Source: Micromonospora craterilacus (GTDB lineage Bacteria > Actinomycetota > Actinomycetes > Mycobacteriales > Micromonosporaceae). From it: a stretch of 51,586 nucleotides of DNA. The position numbers and the translations under genes were made by a program. The notes under the pieces are model-generated. The model was given only the letters and a program-made list of their open reading frames with translations, did not search any database and had not been told where the DNA came from. Numbering within the stretch: position 1 is the first letter of the stretch; every line of letters starts with the position of its first letter. This document shows, piece after piece, positions 17,732 through 26,276 of this stretch. The stretch spans positions 1-51,586 of the forward strand of contig NZ_POTY01000010.1 of assembly GCF_003236315.1 (NCBI RefSeq). Direction: 5' to 3'.

Positions 17732-18792
17732 GCACGGTACGCGTCGGCCTGCGCTGCGACGCCGGCCCGCAGCGCGGCGTCGGGCATCTGGTCCGCTGTC
17801 TCGCGCTCGGCGAGGAGTTCCTGGCCCGGGGCGCCACGGTCGAGGTGTTCGGCACGGTGGACGGCGTCGACTGGGCGGCCGGGCAGCTCGCCGCCCGGGG
17901 CATCCCGCTGCACCCCGGCCCGGACACCCCGGACGGGCTGGTCGAGGCGGCCCGCCGACACCACCTGGACGTGCTGGTGCTCGACTCGTACGAGCTGGAT
18001 CCCGCCGGGGCGGGTGCGCTGCGCGCCGCCGGCGTGGTGACCCTGGCCATCGTCGACGGCGACACCCGGGGCCAGGACGCCGACCTCTATCTCGACCAGA
18101 ACTTCGGCACCGACCTGGTGGTGCCGGCGGGGCGGCTGCTGGCCGGCAGCGACTACGCCCTGCTGCGCGACTCGGTGCTGGCCGCCCGACCGGCCACCGC
18201 CCGCCCGGCGGCGGAGCTGGACCGGCCGTCGGTGCTGGCCTTCTTCGGCGGCACCGACGCGGCCGGCGCGGCACCGGTGCTGACCGAGCTGCTGCTGTCG
18301 ACCGGCCGGCCGATGGAACTCACCGTCGTCGCCGGCCGGCCCGAGGTGGCCGACCGGCTCGCCCGGCTGACGCCCGGACCGGGGCAGTCGCTGCGCCCGG
18401 TGCCACCCACCGGCACGCTGCCCGCCCTGATCGCCGCGGCGGACCTGGTGGTCAGCGCGGCCGGCACGTCGACCTGGGAGTTGTGCTGCCTGGGTGCCCC
18501 GTCGGCGCTGGTCTGGGTGGTGGACAACCAGCGCGAGTCGTACCACCGGGTGGTCGCGGCCGGGCTGGCCGCCGGGCTCGGCGAGCTGCCGGCGCTGGCC
18601 GCCGGCGGGTCGGCCGGGCAGGTCGCCCGCGCCGCCGCCACGCACACCCTGGCCGAGCTGCTGGCCAGCGGGCCACGGCGGGCGGAGTTGTCCGCGCAGG
18701 CCCGGGAAGCGGTCGACGGGCGTGGACGCGGGCGGGTCGTCGACGCGGTCCTCGACACACTCCACCGCCAGCAGGTAGCACAGGTGTACTAA
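17725..18792 (+). CDS. pseG: UDP-2,4-diacetamido-trideoxy-altropyranose hydrolase
   Basis: 355 residues. The N-terminus RVGLRCDAGPQRGVGHLVRCLALGEEF carries the PseG-type G-x-GH-x-x-R-C motif with the catalytic His; then VLDSYELDP, AIVDGDTRGQDADLYLDQN, ALLRDSVLA, FFGGTDAAG and, in the C-terminal GT-B-like half, AADLVVSAAGTSTWELCCLGAPS. It removes UDP from the diacetamido sugar and gives the free sugar for PseI. The GTG start overlaps the end of pseF, with GGAGGAG lying at the start codon itself, so the initiation site is somewhat uncertain and coupling to pseF is likely. Last gene of the operon; no clear terminator follows. Confidence 0.9.
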   Translation: MLSTVRVGLRCDAGPQRGVGHLVRCLALGEEFLARGATVEVFGTVDGVDWAAGQLAARGIPLHPGPDTPDGLVEAARRHHLDVLVLDSYELDPAGAGALRAAGVVTLAIVDGDTRGQDADLYLDQNFGTDLVVPAGRLLAGSDYALLRDSVLAARPATARPAAELDRPSVLAFFGGTDAAGAAPVLTELLLSTGRPMELTVVAGRPEVADRLARLTPGPGQSLRPVPPTGTLPALIAAADLVVSAAGTSTWELCCLGAPSALVWVVDNQRESYHRVVAAGLAAGLGELPALAAGGSAGQVARAAATHTLAELLASGPRRAELSAQAREAVDGRGRGRVVDAVLDTLHRQQVAQVY

Positions 18793-18800
18793 TCCCCTGC

Positions 18801-18806
18801 TAGGGT
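18801..18806 (+). promoter_or_regulatory. Putative leaderless -10 box (TAGGGT)
   Basis: TAGGGT, then exactly 6 nt, then the ATG of the AlkB-like gene. There is no ribosome site in the gap. Confidence 0.5.
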
Positions 18807-18812
18807 GGCCGC

Positions 18813-19448
18813 ATGTCGCAGGCCGCGTACCAGCCGTCGATGCTGGAGGTCACCGACGCGGCCCCGGCGCTCGGGCCGCTGCCCGGTGGGCTGCGCCGGC
18901 ACCCGCTGAGCCGGGGCGCCTGGGTCGACCACCTGCCGGGCTGGGTGCACGGCTCCGACCAGGTGCTCGACGTGCTGCTGCGGGAGGTGCCGTGGCGGGC
19001 CGAGCGGCGCACCATGTACGACGCCGAGGTCGACGTGCCCCGCCTGCTCTGCTGGTACGGCGCCGGCCGACCGCTGCCGCACGCGGTGCTGCTGGCCGCG
19101 CGAAAGACGCTGACCCGGCACTACGCCGCCGAGCTGGGCGAGCCGTTCGTGACCGCCGGCATGTGCCTCTACCGCGACGGCCGCGACAGCGTGGCCTGGC
19201 ACGGCGACACCCAGGGCCGCTCCGCACACACCGACACGATGGTCGCCATCGTCTCCTTCGGCTCGCCCCGTCAGCTGTTGCTGCGCCCGCGCGGCGGCGG
19301 CGTCAGCCTGCGCTTCCCGCTCGGCCACGGCGACCTGGTCGTGATGGGCGGCTCCTGCCAGCGCACCTGGGAGCACGCCGTACCCAAGACCGCCCGCCCG
19401 GTCGGCCCCCGGGTCAGCGTCCAGTTCCGCCCCACCGGCGTCGCCTGA
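18813..19448 (+). CDS. AlkB-family 2-oxoglutarate/Fe(II) dioxygenase
   Basis: 211 residues, typical AlkB length. The iron ligands are visible as WHGDTQ (His-x-Asp, residues about 129-131) and the distal His in WEHAVPK (about 188), followed by GPRVSVQFR with the two Arg that bind 2-oxoglutarate. RTMYDAEVDVPRLLCWYGAG and AGMCLYRDGRDSVAWH are typical of the ALKBH2/3-like branch. It probably removes alkyl groups from DNA or RNA bases. It begins 20 bp after pseG but has its own leaderless promoter, so it is probably an independent gene that merely follows the sugar operon. Confidence 0.88.
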   Translation: MSQAAYQPSMLEVTDAAPALGPLPGGLRRHPLSRGAWVDHLPGWVHGSDQVLDVLLREVPWRAERRTMYDAEVDVPRLLCWYGAGRPLPHAVLLAARKTLTRHYAAELGEPFVTAGMCLYRDGRDSVAWHGDTQGRSAHTDTMVAIVSFGSPRQLLLRPRGGGVSLRFPLGHGDLVVMGGSCQRTWEHAVPKTARPVGPRVSVQFRPTGVA

Positions 19449-19451
19449 CCG

Positions 19452-19472
19452 GGCTCGGGGCGCCCCCGAGCC
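19452..19472. terminator. Hairpin between convergent alkB-like gene and tctA
   Basis: GGCTCGGGG pairs with CCCCGAGCC around a 3-nt loop, starting 4 bp after the AlkB-like stop and 42 bp from the tctA stop on the other strand. It probably serves both directions. Confidence 0.6.
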
Positions 19473-19514
19473 GGTGGAACGGCATCGGGGACGCCCGCAC
19501 CTGGGCCGGGCCGG

Positions 19515-21065
19515 TCAGTCGTCTTCGGCGAAGACCAGGCGGTCCGGCGAGGCGCGCCGGCCACGCAGCCGCGCGATGATCCGCGGCAAGTACGGCACCA
19601 CCAGCGCCAACACGGTGAGCAGCAGCAGGGTGAGGGTGAGCGGCCGGGTCACGAAGATCGTCAGGTCCCCGTTGCCGACCAGCAACGCCCGCCGGAACTG
19701 CAACTCCATCATCGGCCCGAGGATCACGCCGAGGATGACCGGCGCGATCGGGAAGTCGAAGTGGCGCATCCCCCACCCGAGCAGGCCGATGGCGTACGCG
19801 ATGAAGACCTGGTTCACGCTGCTCGTCGCGGCGTACACGCCGAGCGTGGCGAAGAGCAGGATCCCGGCGTAGAGCATCGGTCGGGGAATCTGCAGCACCT
19901 TGACCCAGACCTTGATCAGCGGCAGGTTCAGCGCCAGCAGCAGCACGTTGCCGACGTAGAGCGACGCGATCAGCGCCCAGACCAGCTCGGGCGACCGGTC
20001 GAAGAGCTGCGGCCCGGGCTGGAGGTTGAAGATCTGGAACGCGGCGAGCATGACCGCCGCCGTCGCCGACGTCGGGATCCCGAGCGTCAGCATCGGCACC
20101 AGTACGCCCGAGAACGCCGCGTTGTTCGCGGCCTCCGGCCCGGCGACCCCCTCGATCGCACCCTTGCCGAACTGCTCCTTGTTCTTCGACCGGTGCTTCT
20201 CGTAGGTGTAGGACAGGAACGTCGGCACGTCGGCACCGCCGGACGGCAGCGCGCCGAACGGGAACCCGAACGCCGTACCCCGCAACCAGGGCCGCCACGA
20301 CCGGCGCCAGTCGTCCCGGGTCATCCAGCCGAAGCCGGCCGATCCGCCGGGCGAGAGTGGCGCGACGTGCTCGGGAAGCTGCCGCAGCCGGCTCGCCACG
20401 TGTAGCGTCTCGCCGATCGCGAAGAGTCCGACGATCACCACCACGACGTCGATGCCTTCGAGCAACTCCATCGTGCCGAAGGTGAACCGGGCCTGGCCGG
20501 TCAGACCGTCTATGCCGACGAGCCCGAGGAAGAGCCCGAGGACCAGCGAGATCAGCCCCCGGACGAGCGAACGGCCGACCAGCGCGGTCACCGCCACCAT
20601 CGCGAGCAGGGTCAGCGCGAAGTAGTCCGCCGCCCGGAACGTGGTGGCGAGCTTCGCCACCGGCTGCGCGAACACGCTCAGCAGCAGGGTGGAGATGGTG
20701 CCGGCGACGAACGAGCCGATGGCCGCCGTCGCCAACGCGGCCTTGGCCCGGCCCCGACGCGCCATCTGGTGGCCCTCGATGGCGGTCGCCACCGAGGCCG
20801 ACTCGCCCGGTGTGTTCAGCAGGATCGAGGTCGTCGACCCGCCGTACATGGCGCCGTAGTAGATGCCGGCGAACATGATGAACGCGCCGATCGGCTCGTC
20901 GAGGCTGAAGGTCACCGGCAGCAGCAGCGCGATCGTCAGCGCCGGCCCGATGCCGGGCAGCACGCCGACGAACGTGCCGAGCGTGACGCCGATCGCGGCG
21001 TAGAGCAGGTATTCCGGGCTCAGCACCGTGCCGAAGCCGGAGAGCAGGTCACCGAAGACGTTCAT
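19515..21065 (-). CDS. tctA: Tripartite tricarboxylate transporter, large permease subunit
   Basis: 516 residues, the normal TctA length, with about 10-12 hydrophobic segments. Family motifs: [24 protein letters not shown], the [15 protein letters not shown] signature near residues 75-92, and [16 protein letters not shown] near the middle. It forms the channel that takes up a carboxylate brought by the TctC binding lipoprotein. Its start overlaps the tctB stop by 4 bp. Last gene of the minus-strand set sensor kinase, regulator, tctC, tctB, tctA. Substrate (citrate, tartrate, other carboxylate) is not readable. Confidence 0.92.
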   Translation of the reverse strand: MNVFGDLLSGFGTVLSPEYLLYAAIGVTLGTFVGVLPGIGPALTIALLLPVTFSLDEPIGAFIMFAGIYYGAMYGGSTTSILLNTPGESASVATAIEGHQMARRGRAKAALATAAIGSFVAGTISTLLLSVFAQPVAKLATTFRAADYFALTLLAMVAVTALVGRSLVRGLISLVLGLFLGLVGIDGLTGQARFTFGTMELLEGIDVVVVIVGLFAIGETLHVASRLRQLPEHVAPLSPGGSAGFGWMTRDDWRRSWRPWLRGTAFGFPFGALPSGGADVPTFLSYTYEKHRSKNKEQFGKGAIEGVAGPEAANNAAFSGVLVPMLTLGIPTSATAAVMLAAFQIFNLQPGPQLFDRSPELVWALIASLYVGNVLLLALNLPLIKVWVKVLQIPRPMLYAGILLFATLGVYAATSSVNQVFIAYAIGLLGWGMRHFDFPIAPVILGVILGPMMELQFRRALLVGNGDLTIFVTRPLTLTLLLLTVLALVVPYLPRIIARLRGRRASPDRLVFAEDD

Positions 21066-21646
21066 AGCGGCAGGACACCGCCGGGCAGGAAGAGGTCGAG
21101 CAACCTCGTGAACGCCAGGTAGATGGCCAGCGAGAGGACGACAGCCACGACGCTGTCGCGGATCCAGTTCCGGCTACCCAGTACGCGGGCCGTCCAGACG
21201 AAGAACCCGACGGCGGAGAGGACGAAGCCGGCGTACTCCAGGGCGATCGCGAAGCCGACCAGCCCGATGACGACCAGGACGGGTGCCACCAGACCCACCG
21301 GAGTGGGCTCGCCGGTCTCCAGCTCGTCAGGGTCGGGGGCCGGCCCCTCAACATCGGGCGCCGGCTCGTCGGCGGCGGGTTCGGCGGCGGTGGCCGCCGA
21401 GGCTCGCCCGGGGCGGAACTGCGCCAGGTAGACGGCGCAGACCATCACCCACGCGCCGGTCACCATGACCGGCGCCAGGTACGGCCCCTTCGGGTCGAAG
21501 TCGCCGTCGGCCGCCTGGATCGCGATCCAGAACAGCGCGATCCCGGCGGTCAGCAGCCCGACCGCGACGACGGCGTGCGCGGGGAAGCGGCCGGCGGGCC
21601 GGTCCTCCTGGGACCGGCCCACCGGTTCGTCGAACGTGACGGCCAT
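21062..21646 (-). CDS. tctB: Tripartite tricarboxylate transporter, small subunit
   Basis: 194 residues from the ATG at 21644-21646; the frame is open upstream but would overlap tctC. Four hydrophobic segments: [38 protein letters not shown], and two near the C-terminus, the usual TctB layout. A long acidic cytoplasmic loop ([20 protein letters not shown]) lies between segments 2 and 3. It starts 2 bp after the tctC stop and overlaps tctA by 4 bp, so the three subunits are co-translated. Confidence 0.85.
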   Translation of the reverse strand: MAVTFDEPVGRSQEDRPAGRFPAHAVVAVGLLTAGIALFWIAIQAADGDFDPKGPYLAPVMVTGAWVMVCAVYLAQFRPGRASAATAAEPAADEPAPDVEGPAPDPDELETGEPTPVGLVAPVLVVIGLVGFAIALEYAGFVLSAVGFFVWTARVLGSRNWIRDSVVAVVLSLAIYLAFTRLLDLFLPGGVLPL

Positions 21647-21648
21647 GG

Positions 21649-22695
21649 TCAGCCCAGTCCGATCTCGGTCAGCACCGCCGTGATGCGTTCGGTCTCGCTG
21701 GTGAAGAACGCGGCCGCCTCGTCGCCACTCTTGTAGAAGTCCTCCCAGCCCTGTTCGGCCACGATGGACTTCCACGACTCCGAGGCGTGCACCCGGTCGA
21801 CCAGGTCGATGATCGCCTGCTTGGTCGCGTCGTCGATCCCGGGCGGGGCGACCAGGCCGCGCCAGTTCATCAGTTCGACGTCGTACCCCTCCTCCTTGAT
21901 GGTCCTGGTCGGGGTGCCGGTGCCGAGGTCGATGCCGGTGCTGCCGGAGACCGCCAGCGCACGCACCGTGCCGCTCGCGACGAGGTCCCGGAACTCGCTC
22001 TGCCCGGAGACCGCGGCGGTCAGGTCGCCGGCCAGCAGCGCGGCCTTCGACTCGCCACCGCCCGAGTAGGCGACGTACTTCATCTGCTTCGGGTCGGCGC
22101 CCGCCGCCCTGGCGAGCAGGCCGACGAGGATCTGGTCGGTGCCGCCCGCCGAACCGCCACCCCAGTTGATCGACGAGGGGTTGGCCTTGGCGTCGTCCAT
22201 GAGCTGGGTGAGGGTCTGGTACTTGGAGTTCGCGGGGACGACGATGACCTCCTGCTCGGCGGTCACGGTCGCGATCGGCGTGGTCTGGGCGAGGCTGACC
22301 GGCGACTTGTTGGTCACCACGCCACCGACCATGACCAGCCCGGTCACCATCAGCGTGTGCGGATCGCCGTTGCTCTTCGACGCGAGCTGAGCGAGGCCGA
22401 GCGTGCCGGCGGCCCCGGGGACGTTGAAGACCTCGACGGACTGGTCCACCAGCTTGCCGTCCGTGATCGCCTTCTGGATCGACCGAGCGGTGATGTCCCA
22501 GCCGCCACCCGGCGCCGCCGGTGCCATCAACTGCAGAGTCCTCGTCGGGTAGGCGGCGGCGTTGCCGGCGCCGTCGGCCGTGTCCTTCGCGCAGGCCGCA
22601 GTCGTCAACAGCGCGGCCACGGCGACGGCCACGAACGCCCGGCGGGACCGGTGGCCGACCGGTCGGGGGCCCGCGGGGGTGACCGGGTACGTCAT
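21649..22695 (-). CDS. tctC: Tripartite tricarboxylate transporter substrate-binding lipoprotein
   Basis: 348 residues from the ATG at 22693-22695, preceded by AAGGAGGACGTC; an upstream ATG in frame lacks such a site. An N-terminal basic region, hydrophobic core and AAC lipobox near residue 39 predict a lipoprotein. The mature part has the Bug/TctC pattern: [63 protein letters not shown] and [10 protein letters not shown]. It captures the carboxylate outside the membrane. The 144 bp upstream, down to the response-regulator stop, may contain its own promoter. Confidence 0.9.
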   Translation of the reverse strand: MTYPVTPAGPRPVGHRSRRAFVAVAVAALLTTAACAKDTADGAGNAAAYPTRTLQLMAPAAPGGGWDITARSIQKAITDGKLVDQSVEVFNVPGAAGTLGLAQLASKSNGDPHTLMVTGLVMVGGVVTNKSPVSLAQTTPIATVTAEQEVIVVPANSKYQTLTQLMDDAKANPSSINWGGGSAGGTDQILVGLLARAAGADPKQMKYVAYSGGGESKAALLAGDLTAAVSGQSEFRDLVASGTVRALAVSGSTGIDLGTGTPTRTIKEEGYDVELMNWRGLVAPPGIDDATKQAIIDLVDRVHASESWKSIVAEQGWEDFYKSGDEAAAFFTSETERITAVLTEIGLG

Positions 22696-22839
22696 GACGT
22701 CCTCCTTGCACGACGCGTTGCGGCGCCGTGAAGCACATGTTTCGGGGATGCTGCGTCGGATGACGCTGAGCGGTGATGCTGCCCACACCGGCGACCGCCG
22801 TCACCGTTGCGTAACCGGAGTGCGTTGTGAAACTTCTGG

Positions 22840-23508
22840 TCACGCGATCCAGCGGTAGCGACGCTGCGGGCGGCCGGCGGCGCCGTACCGCAGCCGGACC
22901 TCCGCCTTCCCCGTGCCGACGAAGTGCTCGAGGTACCGCCGGACGCTCACCCGGGACAGGCCGGTCTTCTCCCCGCACTCACCGGCCGAAAGGTCACCCG
23001 CGTGGTCCCGCAGCGTCTCCGCGATCATCTCGGCGGTCGCCGTGGTGAGGCCCTTTGGCAACGTCGACTGGGCCGGGCGCAGCGCCACGAAAAGCTCGTC
23101 GACGTCGTCCTGCCCGACCGAGTCGGTACCGGCGAGCCGCCCGTACGCCGCCGCGTAGCGCTCCAGCCGGTCCCGGAGCACATCGAAGCCGAACGGCTTC
23201 AGCACGTAGTGGACGACACCGCCACGCAGCGCCGCGCGTACCGTCGGCACGTCACGGGCTGCGGTAACGACCAGGACGTCCGGGCCGTCGCCCGACTCAC
23301 GCAGCTGGCGCATCACCTCCAGGCCGGTGATGTCGGGCAGGTAGATGTCGAGCAGCACCAGGTCGGGGCGGAGGGTCGCGATCTGTGCCAGCGCGTCGGC
23401 GCCGGTGTAGGCCACGCCGACGGTGCAGAAGCCGGGGATCCGGTCCACGAAGCCGCGATGCACCCGGGCCACCATGAAATCGTCGTCGACGACGAACACC
23501 CGGATCAT
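22840..23508 (-). CDS. CitB/DcuR-type response regulator
   Basis: 222 residues. Receiver domain: VFVVDDDFMV with the acidic pocket, Asp near residue 54 in LVLLDIYLPD, the Thr in VVTAA and the Lys in YVLKPFGFD. The C-terminal part contains a helix-turn-helix (LSAGECGEKTGLSRVSVRRYLEHFV) of the CitB/DcuR/DctR type. It overlaps the kinase stop (ATGA) and lies directly before tctCBA, so it most likely switches on the transporter in response to its substrate. Its own operator cannot be read with confidence. Confidence 0.9.
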   Translation of the reverse strand: MIRVFVVDDDFMVARVHRGFVDRIPGFCTVGVAYTGADALAQIATLRPDLVLLDIYLPDITGLEVMRQLRESGDGPDVLVVTAARDVPTVRAALRGGVVHYVLKPFGFDVLRDRLERYAAAYGRLAGTDSVGQDDVDELFVALRPAQSTLPKGLTTATAEMIAETLRDHAGDLSAGECGEKTGLSRVSVRRYLEHFVGTGKAEVRLRYGAAGRPQRRYRWIA

Positions 23509-25085
23509 GCGATCGCCTCCAGTACGGACGGAAGCCGGGCGACGAACGTCGCACCGTCCACCGTGACGCTGCCGCCACGATGGACGCAGATCAGCCGGAT
23601 CATCGCGAGGCCGAGCCCGTGGTGGCCCTGCTCGCCGTCCTTGGTGCTGTAGCCCTGCTCGAACACCCGCTCGGCCAGCGCCGCCGCCACCCCGGCGCCG
23701 GAGTCACGCACGGTCACCACGACCTCGGTCGCGTCGGCGACCACGGAAACCTCCACCCGGCCGCCCGGACCGATCGCGTCGAAGGCGTTGTCGACGAGGT
23801 TCCCGACGACCGTCACCAGGTCCGCGGAGAGCCGGTCACCACCGCCCGGCAGCTCCCCGACCGCCGGCAGGTCCGAGTCCCCCGTGATCGACAGCGTGAC
23901 GCCCTGCTCGGCCGCGAGGCTCGACTTGGCGATCAGCAGCGCCGCCAGCGCCGGATCGCGGATCAGCCGGGTCACCTCCCGGTTGAGGCTCTCGTGCAGC
24001 TCGCTGGTACGCGTGATGTAGCGGACCACCTCGTCGTGCTCGCCCAGCTCGACCAGGCCGGCGATGGTGTGCAGCCGGTTGACGAACTCGTGCGCCTGGG
24101 CGCGCAGCGTGTCGGTGGTGTGCCGGCTCACGTCCAGCTCCCGGCGCAGGGCGGTCAGCTCGGTGCGGTCGCGCAGCGTGGTCACCGAACCGACCGGACG
24201 GCCACGCAACAGCACGGGCTGCCGGTTCAGCACGATCACCCGGTCGTCACTGAGCACCACCTGGTCGACCCCGGTCACCTCGCCGGTCAGCACATCCAAC
24301 AGCCGCCGTTCGAGGCCCTGGTCGAGCAGCGACCGGCCGACCGCATCGGCGTCGAGGCCGAGCAGCCGGATCGCCTCGTCGTTGACCAGCGTCACCCGGT
24401 GCGCGCTGTCGGTGCCGATCACCCCCTCCTTGATGCCGTGCAGCATCGCCTCACGATGCTCGACCAGACCACTGATCTCGCGCGGTTCGAGCCCGAGCGT
24501 CTGCCACTTGACCCGGCGGGCGAGCAGCAGCGAGCCGACGACGCCGAGCGCGACCCCGACCACCAGGTAGGTCAGCAGGTTGGTCAACGCCGCGCCGAGC
24601 TGGTCCACCAGCGTGGGATAGGGGTGACCGACGACGATCATGCCGATGAACCGACCGTCCTCCTCGTCCAGCACCGGAACGTGGGCGACCAGTTCCTTGC
24701 TGCCGTGGTCGATCACGCCGACCCAGGACCGCCCGGTCAGCCCGGTGCTCGACCCCATCGGGGTGAGCTGCCCGGCGTCCGGGCCGGTGACGATCGTGCC
24801 GCGAGCGTCGGTGACCACCACGTAGGAGGCGCCGGAGACCGCCCGCGCCGTCTCCGCCACCGTCTCCAGCGCGTCGTGACCGAGCGGGTTGTTGAGCCCC
24901 AGCCGGACCGTCCGGTTGATCGCCGCGTTCTCGCCGACCGAGCGGAGCCGGTCACCCTCGCTGCGCCGGAACGCCACGTCGGCCTCCGCGACCGAGACGG
25001 CCGCGACCGCGAGGACCACCAGCAGCACGATGCCGAGCTGCAGGAGGAGCATCTGCCCCGCCAGCGACAAACGTTGAGGCACCAT
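23505..25085 (-). CDS. CitA/DcuS-type sensor histidine kinase
   Basis: 526 residues from the ATG at 25083-25085, preceded by GGGAGGAGGGG. Layout: transmembrane helix 1 (about 11-33), extracellular sCache/PAS sensor domain (about 34-170, with GASYVVVTDARGTIV and FIGMIVVGHPYP), helix 2 (about 175-200), cytoplasmic PAS (EAMLHGIKEGVIGTDSAHRVTLVN), Spo0B-like dimerisation helix with the phospho-acceptor His in RAQAHEFVNRLHTI, then the ATPase N-box (GNLVDNAFDAI), VRDSGAGV and GLGLAMIRLI. This is the carboxylate-sensor class. The divergent neighbour is a second TctC-like protein, which could present ligand to the sensor domain. Confidence 0.92.
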   Translation of the reverse strand: MVPQRLSLAGQMLLLQLGIVLLVVLAVAAVSVAEADVAFRRSEGDRLRSVGENAAINRTVRLGLNNPLGHDALETVAETARAVSGASYVVVTDARGTIVTGPDAGQLTPMGSSTGLTGRSWVGVIDHGSKELVAHVPVLDEEDGRFIGMIVVGHPYPTLVDQLGAALTNLLTYLVVGVALGVVGSLLLARRVKWQTLGLEPREISGLVEHREAMLHGIKEGVIGTDSAHRVTLVNDEAIRLLGLDADAVGRSLLDQGLERRLLDVLTGEVTGVDQVVLSDDRVIVLNRQPVLLRGRPVGSVTTLRDRTELTALRRELDVSRHTTDTLRAQAHEFVNRLHTIAGLVELGEHDEVVRYITRTSELHESLNREVTRLIRDPALAALLIAKSSLAAEQGVTLSITGDSDLPAVGELPGGGDRLSADLVTVVGNLVDNAFDAIGPGGRVEVSVVADATEVVVTVRDSGAGVAAALAERVFEQGYSTKDGEQGHHGLGLAMIRLICVHRGGSVTVDGATFVARLPSVLEAIA

Positions 25086-25240
25086 CCCCTCCTCCCGTGG
25101 CCGATCGCACGGCACTTTGTACCCCGGTCGGGGTTTTGGCGTTTTTGGTGGTAGCCGCAATTCGCGTGTGACCAGCAAAGTGCGTGCGACGGCCGGCCGC
25201 AAGCCTGGTGTTGCCGGAAGGTTTCTTGCAGGATCGACCC

Positions 25241-26221
25241 GTGCGGCGCAGGCGGGTGCTGGGAGGCGCGCTGGCGCTGGCCGGAAACGCCGTCGTCGGC
25301 GGGTACCTGGCGGGTTGCGACCAATCGCCAGACCTGTCCGACCTGCGGCTGATGGTGCCCAACCCGCCGGGCAGCGGATACGACATCACCGCCCGCGTGC
25401 TCGCCAACACGCTCGACACCGCCGGGATCGCCCGCGGCATCGAGGTCTTCAACCTCCCCGGCGGCGGTGGGGTGGTGGCGCTGCGCCGGCTGGCCTACGA
25501 ACGCGGAAACGGCCGCCTGGCGATGATGATGGGACTCGGCGTCGTCGGCGCGCAGAGCGCCACCGGCACACAGGTCACCCTGCAGGAGATGACACCGATC
25601 GCCCGGCTGGTGCAGGAGCCGGCGGTCATCGTGGTGACCCGCGACTCGCCCTACCGTGACCTGGACGCGCTCGTCTCGGCCTGGCGCGCCGACCCGGCCG
25701 AGATGGTGATCGGCGGCGGCTCCTCGATCGGCGGGCCGGACCACCTCGCAACCATGCTGGTCGCGGACGCGATCGGCGTCGCCCCGGTCACGGTCGCCTA
25801 CCGACGCTACGACGGCGGCGGCGACCTGCTGGCGGCGATCCTCGGCCGCGAGGTCGCGTTCGGCATGTCCGGGCTCAGCGAGTACGCCAACCAGATCGCG
25901 GAGGGCCAACTCCGCGCGCTCGCCGTGACCAGCGCCGAACCCGTGGCGCAACTGCCGGCACCCACGATGCGCTCAGCCGGGGTCGACACGGTCTTCAACA
26001 ACTGGCGCGGCATCGTGGCCCCACCCGACCTCGCCGACTCCGACGCCGAGTCGATCCGCGCGCTGATCGCGCGGCTGCACGAATACCCGGCCTGGGCGAG
26101 CGCGCGGACCCGCTTCGGCTGGACCGACGCGTACCTGTCAGGTACGGCCTTCAAGACCTTCATGCGCGAGGAGAGCGACCGCTGGGCGTCGGTGCTCGCC
26201 GGGCTGGGCCTACGCCGCTAG
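25241..26221 (+). CDS. Second TctC-like binding lipoprotein, divergent from the kinase
   Basis: 326 residues from the GTG at 25241, with GCAGGA just upstream; an earlier GTG at 25184 would put a non-signal stretch in front. The N-terminus RRRRVLGGALALAG...YLAGC is an arginine-rich signal with a LAGC lipobox. The mature part is a Bug/TctC fold: LRLMVPNPPGSGYDITARVL, NLPGGGGVVALRRLA, VIGGGSSIGGPDHLATML, EGQLRALAVTS and NNWRGIVAPPDL. It is not linked to permease genes on its own strand; with the kinase it forms a divergent pair sharing the 155-bp region 25086-25240. It may be an alternative binding protein for TctAB or an extracellular co-sensor. Confidence 0.85.
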   Translation: MRRRRVLGGALALAGNAVVGGYLAGCDQSPDLSDLRLMVPNPPGSGYDITARVLANTLDTAGIARGIEVFNLPGGGGVVALRRLAYERGNGRLAMMMGLGVVGAQSATGTQVTLQEMTPIARLVQEPAVIVVTRDSPYRDLDALVSAWRADPAEMVIGGGSSIGGPDHLATMLVADAIGVAPVTVAYRRYDGGGDLLAAILGREVAFGMSGLSEYANQIAEGQLRALAVTSAEPVAQLPAPTMRSAGVDTVFNNWRGIVAPPDLADSDAESIRALIARLHEYPAWASARTRFGWTDAYLSGTAFKTFMREESDRWASVLAGLGLRR

Positions 26222-26276
26222 GACCGGGTCGAAGGCTTGGACCAGCCCCAGGCCGGCCAAATACTTCGACCAGGCC

